A stretch of 14,282 nt of DNA, from assembly GCA_900545555.1 (NCBI GenBank), contig UQZI01000055.1, positions 1 through 14,282 of the forward strand, read 5' to 3'. Origin of the DNA: an uncultured Collinsella sp. (GTDB lineage: Bacteria > Actinomycetota > Coriobacteriia > Coriobacteriales > Coriobacteriaceae). The notes under the pieces were generated by a model, which was not told the origin of the DNA, searched no databases, and worked only from the letters and a program-made list of their open reading frames with translations. Below, one piece after another: positions 14,144 to 14,282 of this stretch; positions within the stretch are counted from its first letter, which is position 1; each line of letters starts with the position of its first letter. Made by a program: the position numbers and the translations under genes.

Positions 14144-14212
14144 AAGTTGCGGTGGAATAGGGACTGTTTTGGCCTCTGGAGCCCGTATTCAGTCCCTATT
14201 TCACCGCAACTT
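14144..14212. repeat. Inverted repeat with 23-bp arms upstream of cutC
   Basis: The left arm (14144-14166, beginning AAGTTGCGGTGGAATAGGG) is complementary to the right arm (14190-14212) at 22 of 23 positions. The 23-nt interior contains a smaller GGC-TC/GA-GCC stem. The whole would fold as a long hairpin in RNA or a cruciform in DNA. It is not followed by a T-run and so is not a terminator by itself. One mismatch in 23 bp implies selection or a recent mobile-element origin. Confidence 0.75.
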
Positions 14213-14249
14213 AAAGGGGTGCTGACCGAAATGGTCAGCACCCCTTTTT
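14213..14249. terminator. Strong 15-bp hairpin terminator
   Basis: AAAGGGGTGCTGACC (14213-14227) pairs perfectly with GGTCAGCACCCCTTT (14233-14247), with a GAAAT loop, and T residues run to 14249 on the plus strand. The minus strand ends in TTTAA and is weaker. No plus-strand gene leads into it here, so it most likely serves a minus-strand gene lying off the right edge, acting in the weaker direction or both ways. Confidence 0.7.
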
Positions 14250-14282
14250 GCTGTATAGAAGTAGTCGTTGGGGACGTTCTTA

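Noticed and set aside
12967..14160. 397-codon plus-strand ORF opposite cutC and the GalT-like gene
   Set aside because: It crosses two well-supported opposing genes and part of a palindromic repeat; the conserved motifs are all on the minus strand.
14086..14241. 52-codon upstream extension of the cutC frame
   Set aside because: It covers the 23-bp-arm inverted repeat; the CutC family begins at the MLYEF methionine, which has its own ribosome binding site.
1..14282. CRISPR array, prophage or defence cassette
   Set aside because: There are no regularly spaced identical repeats, no integrase, transposase, phage structural or restriction gene; the repeats present are isolated palindromes or a single tRNA-end duplication.

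Overview
The window looks like a chromosome segment of a Gram-positive, high-GC gut actinobacterium of the class Coriobacteriia, most likely Collinsella or a close relative. This rests on the roughly 60% GC coding DNA, an actinobacterial-type boxA motif at the left edge, the infC-rpmI-rplT order and the general character of the proteins. The genus is an inference from memory and was not searched. Nearly everything is on the minus strand; the only plus-strand gene is a transporter at 11578-12576.

Region by region, left to right. 1-310: no coding sequence. It is AT-rich, with several TATATA boxes and, at the extreme left on the minus strand, a TTGAGAAC boxA-like motif, and is best read as the leader and promoter region of an rRNA operon lying off the left edge. 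311-1740: the infC-rpmI-rplT translation operon (IF3, L35, L20), ending in an intrinsic terminator. A second intrinsic terminator sits inside the infC leader, directly ahead of the gene, as in L20-autoregulated operons. The infC start is probably the rare codon ATA. 1771-2085: a tRNA-Leu(CAA) gene with its terminator, a decayed copy of the tRNA 3' end plus terminator 184 bp away, and three tight hairpins between them. 2125-3622: a cytosolic transglutaminase-like protein with its own promoter. 3698-3789: a long perfect-armed inverted repeat. 3810-4744: class II fructose-bisphosphate aldolase with its promoter.

4871-11437: a probable three-gene minus-strand operon. It starts with a 1095-residue RecJ nuclease fused to an SF2 helicase, followed 15 bp later by a bifunctional (p)ppGpp synthetase/hydrolase and then a metallo-beta-lactamase-fold hydrolase behind a 12-bp hairpin. 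11303-11577 is a divergent promoter region holding a TATAAT box and a possible 21-codon upstream ORF. 11578-12576 is a BASS-family transporter, convergent with a tightly coupled pair: CutC and a GalT/HIT-like (DUF4931-type) protein (12607-14085). The right end has a 23-bp-arm inverted repeat and a strong 15-bp hairpin terminator.

How the genes fit together: most are housekeeping functions (translation initiation and ribosome assembly, glycolysis, stringent response, DNA repair). No phage, CRISPR, transposase or defence cassette is visible. The points most worth a second look are the RecJ-helicase fusion, the ATA start plus attenuator at infC, the duplicated tRNA-Leu 3' end and the two large palindromic repeats.
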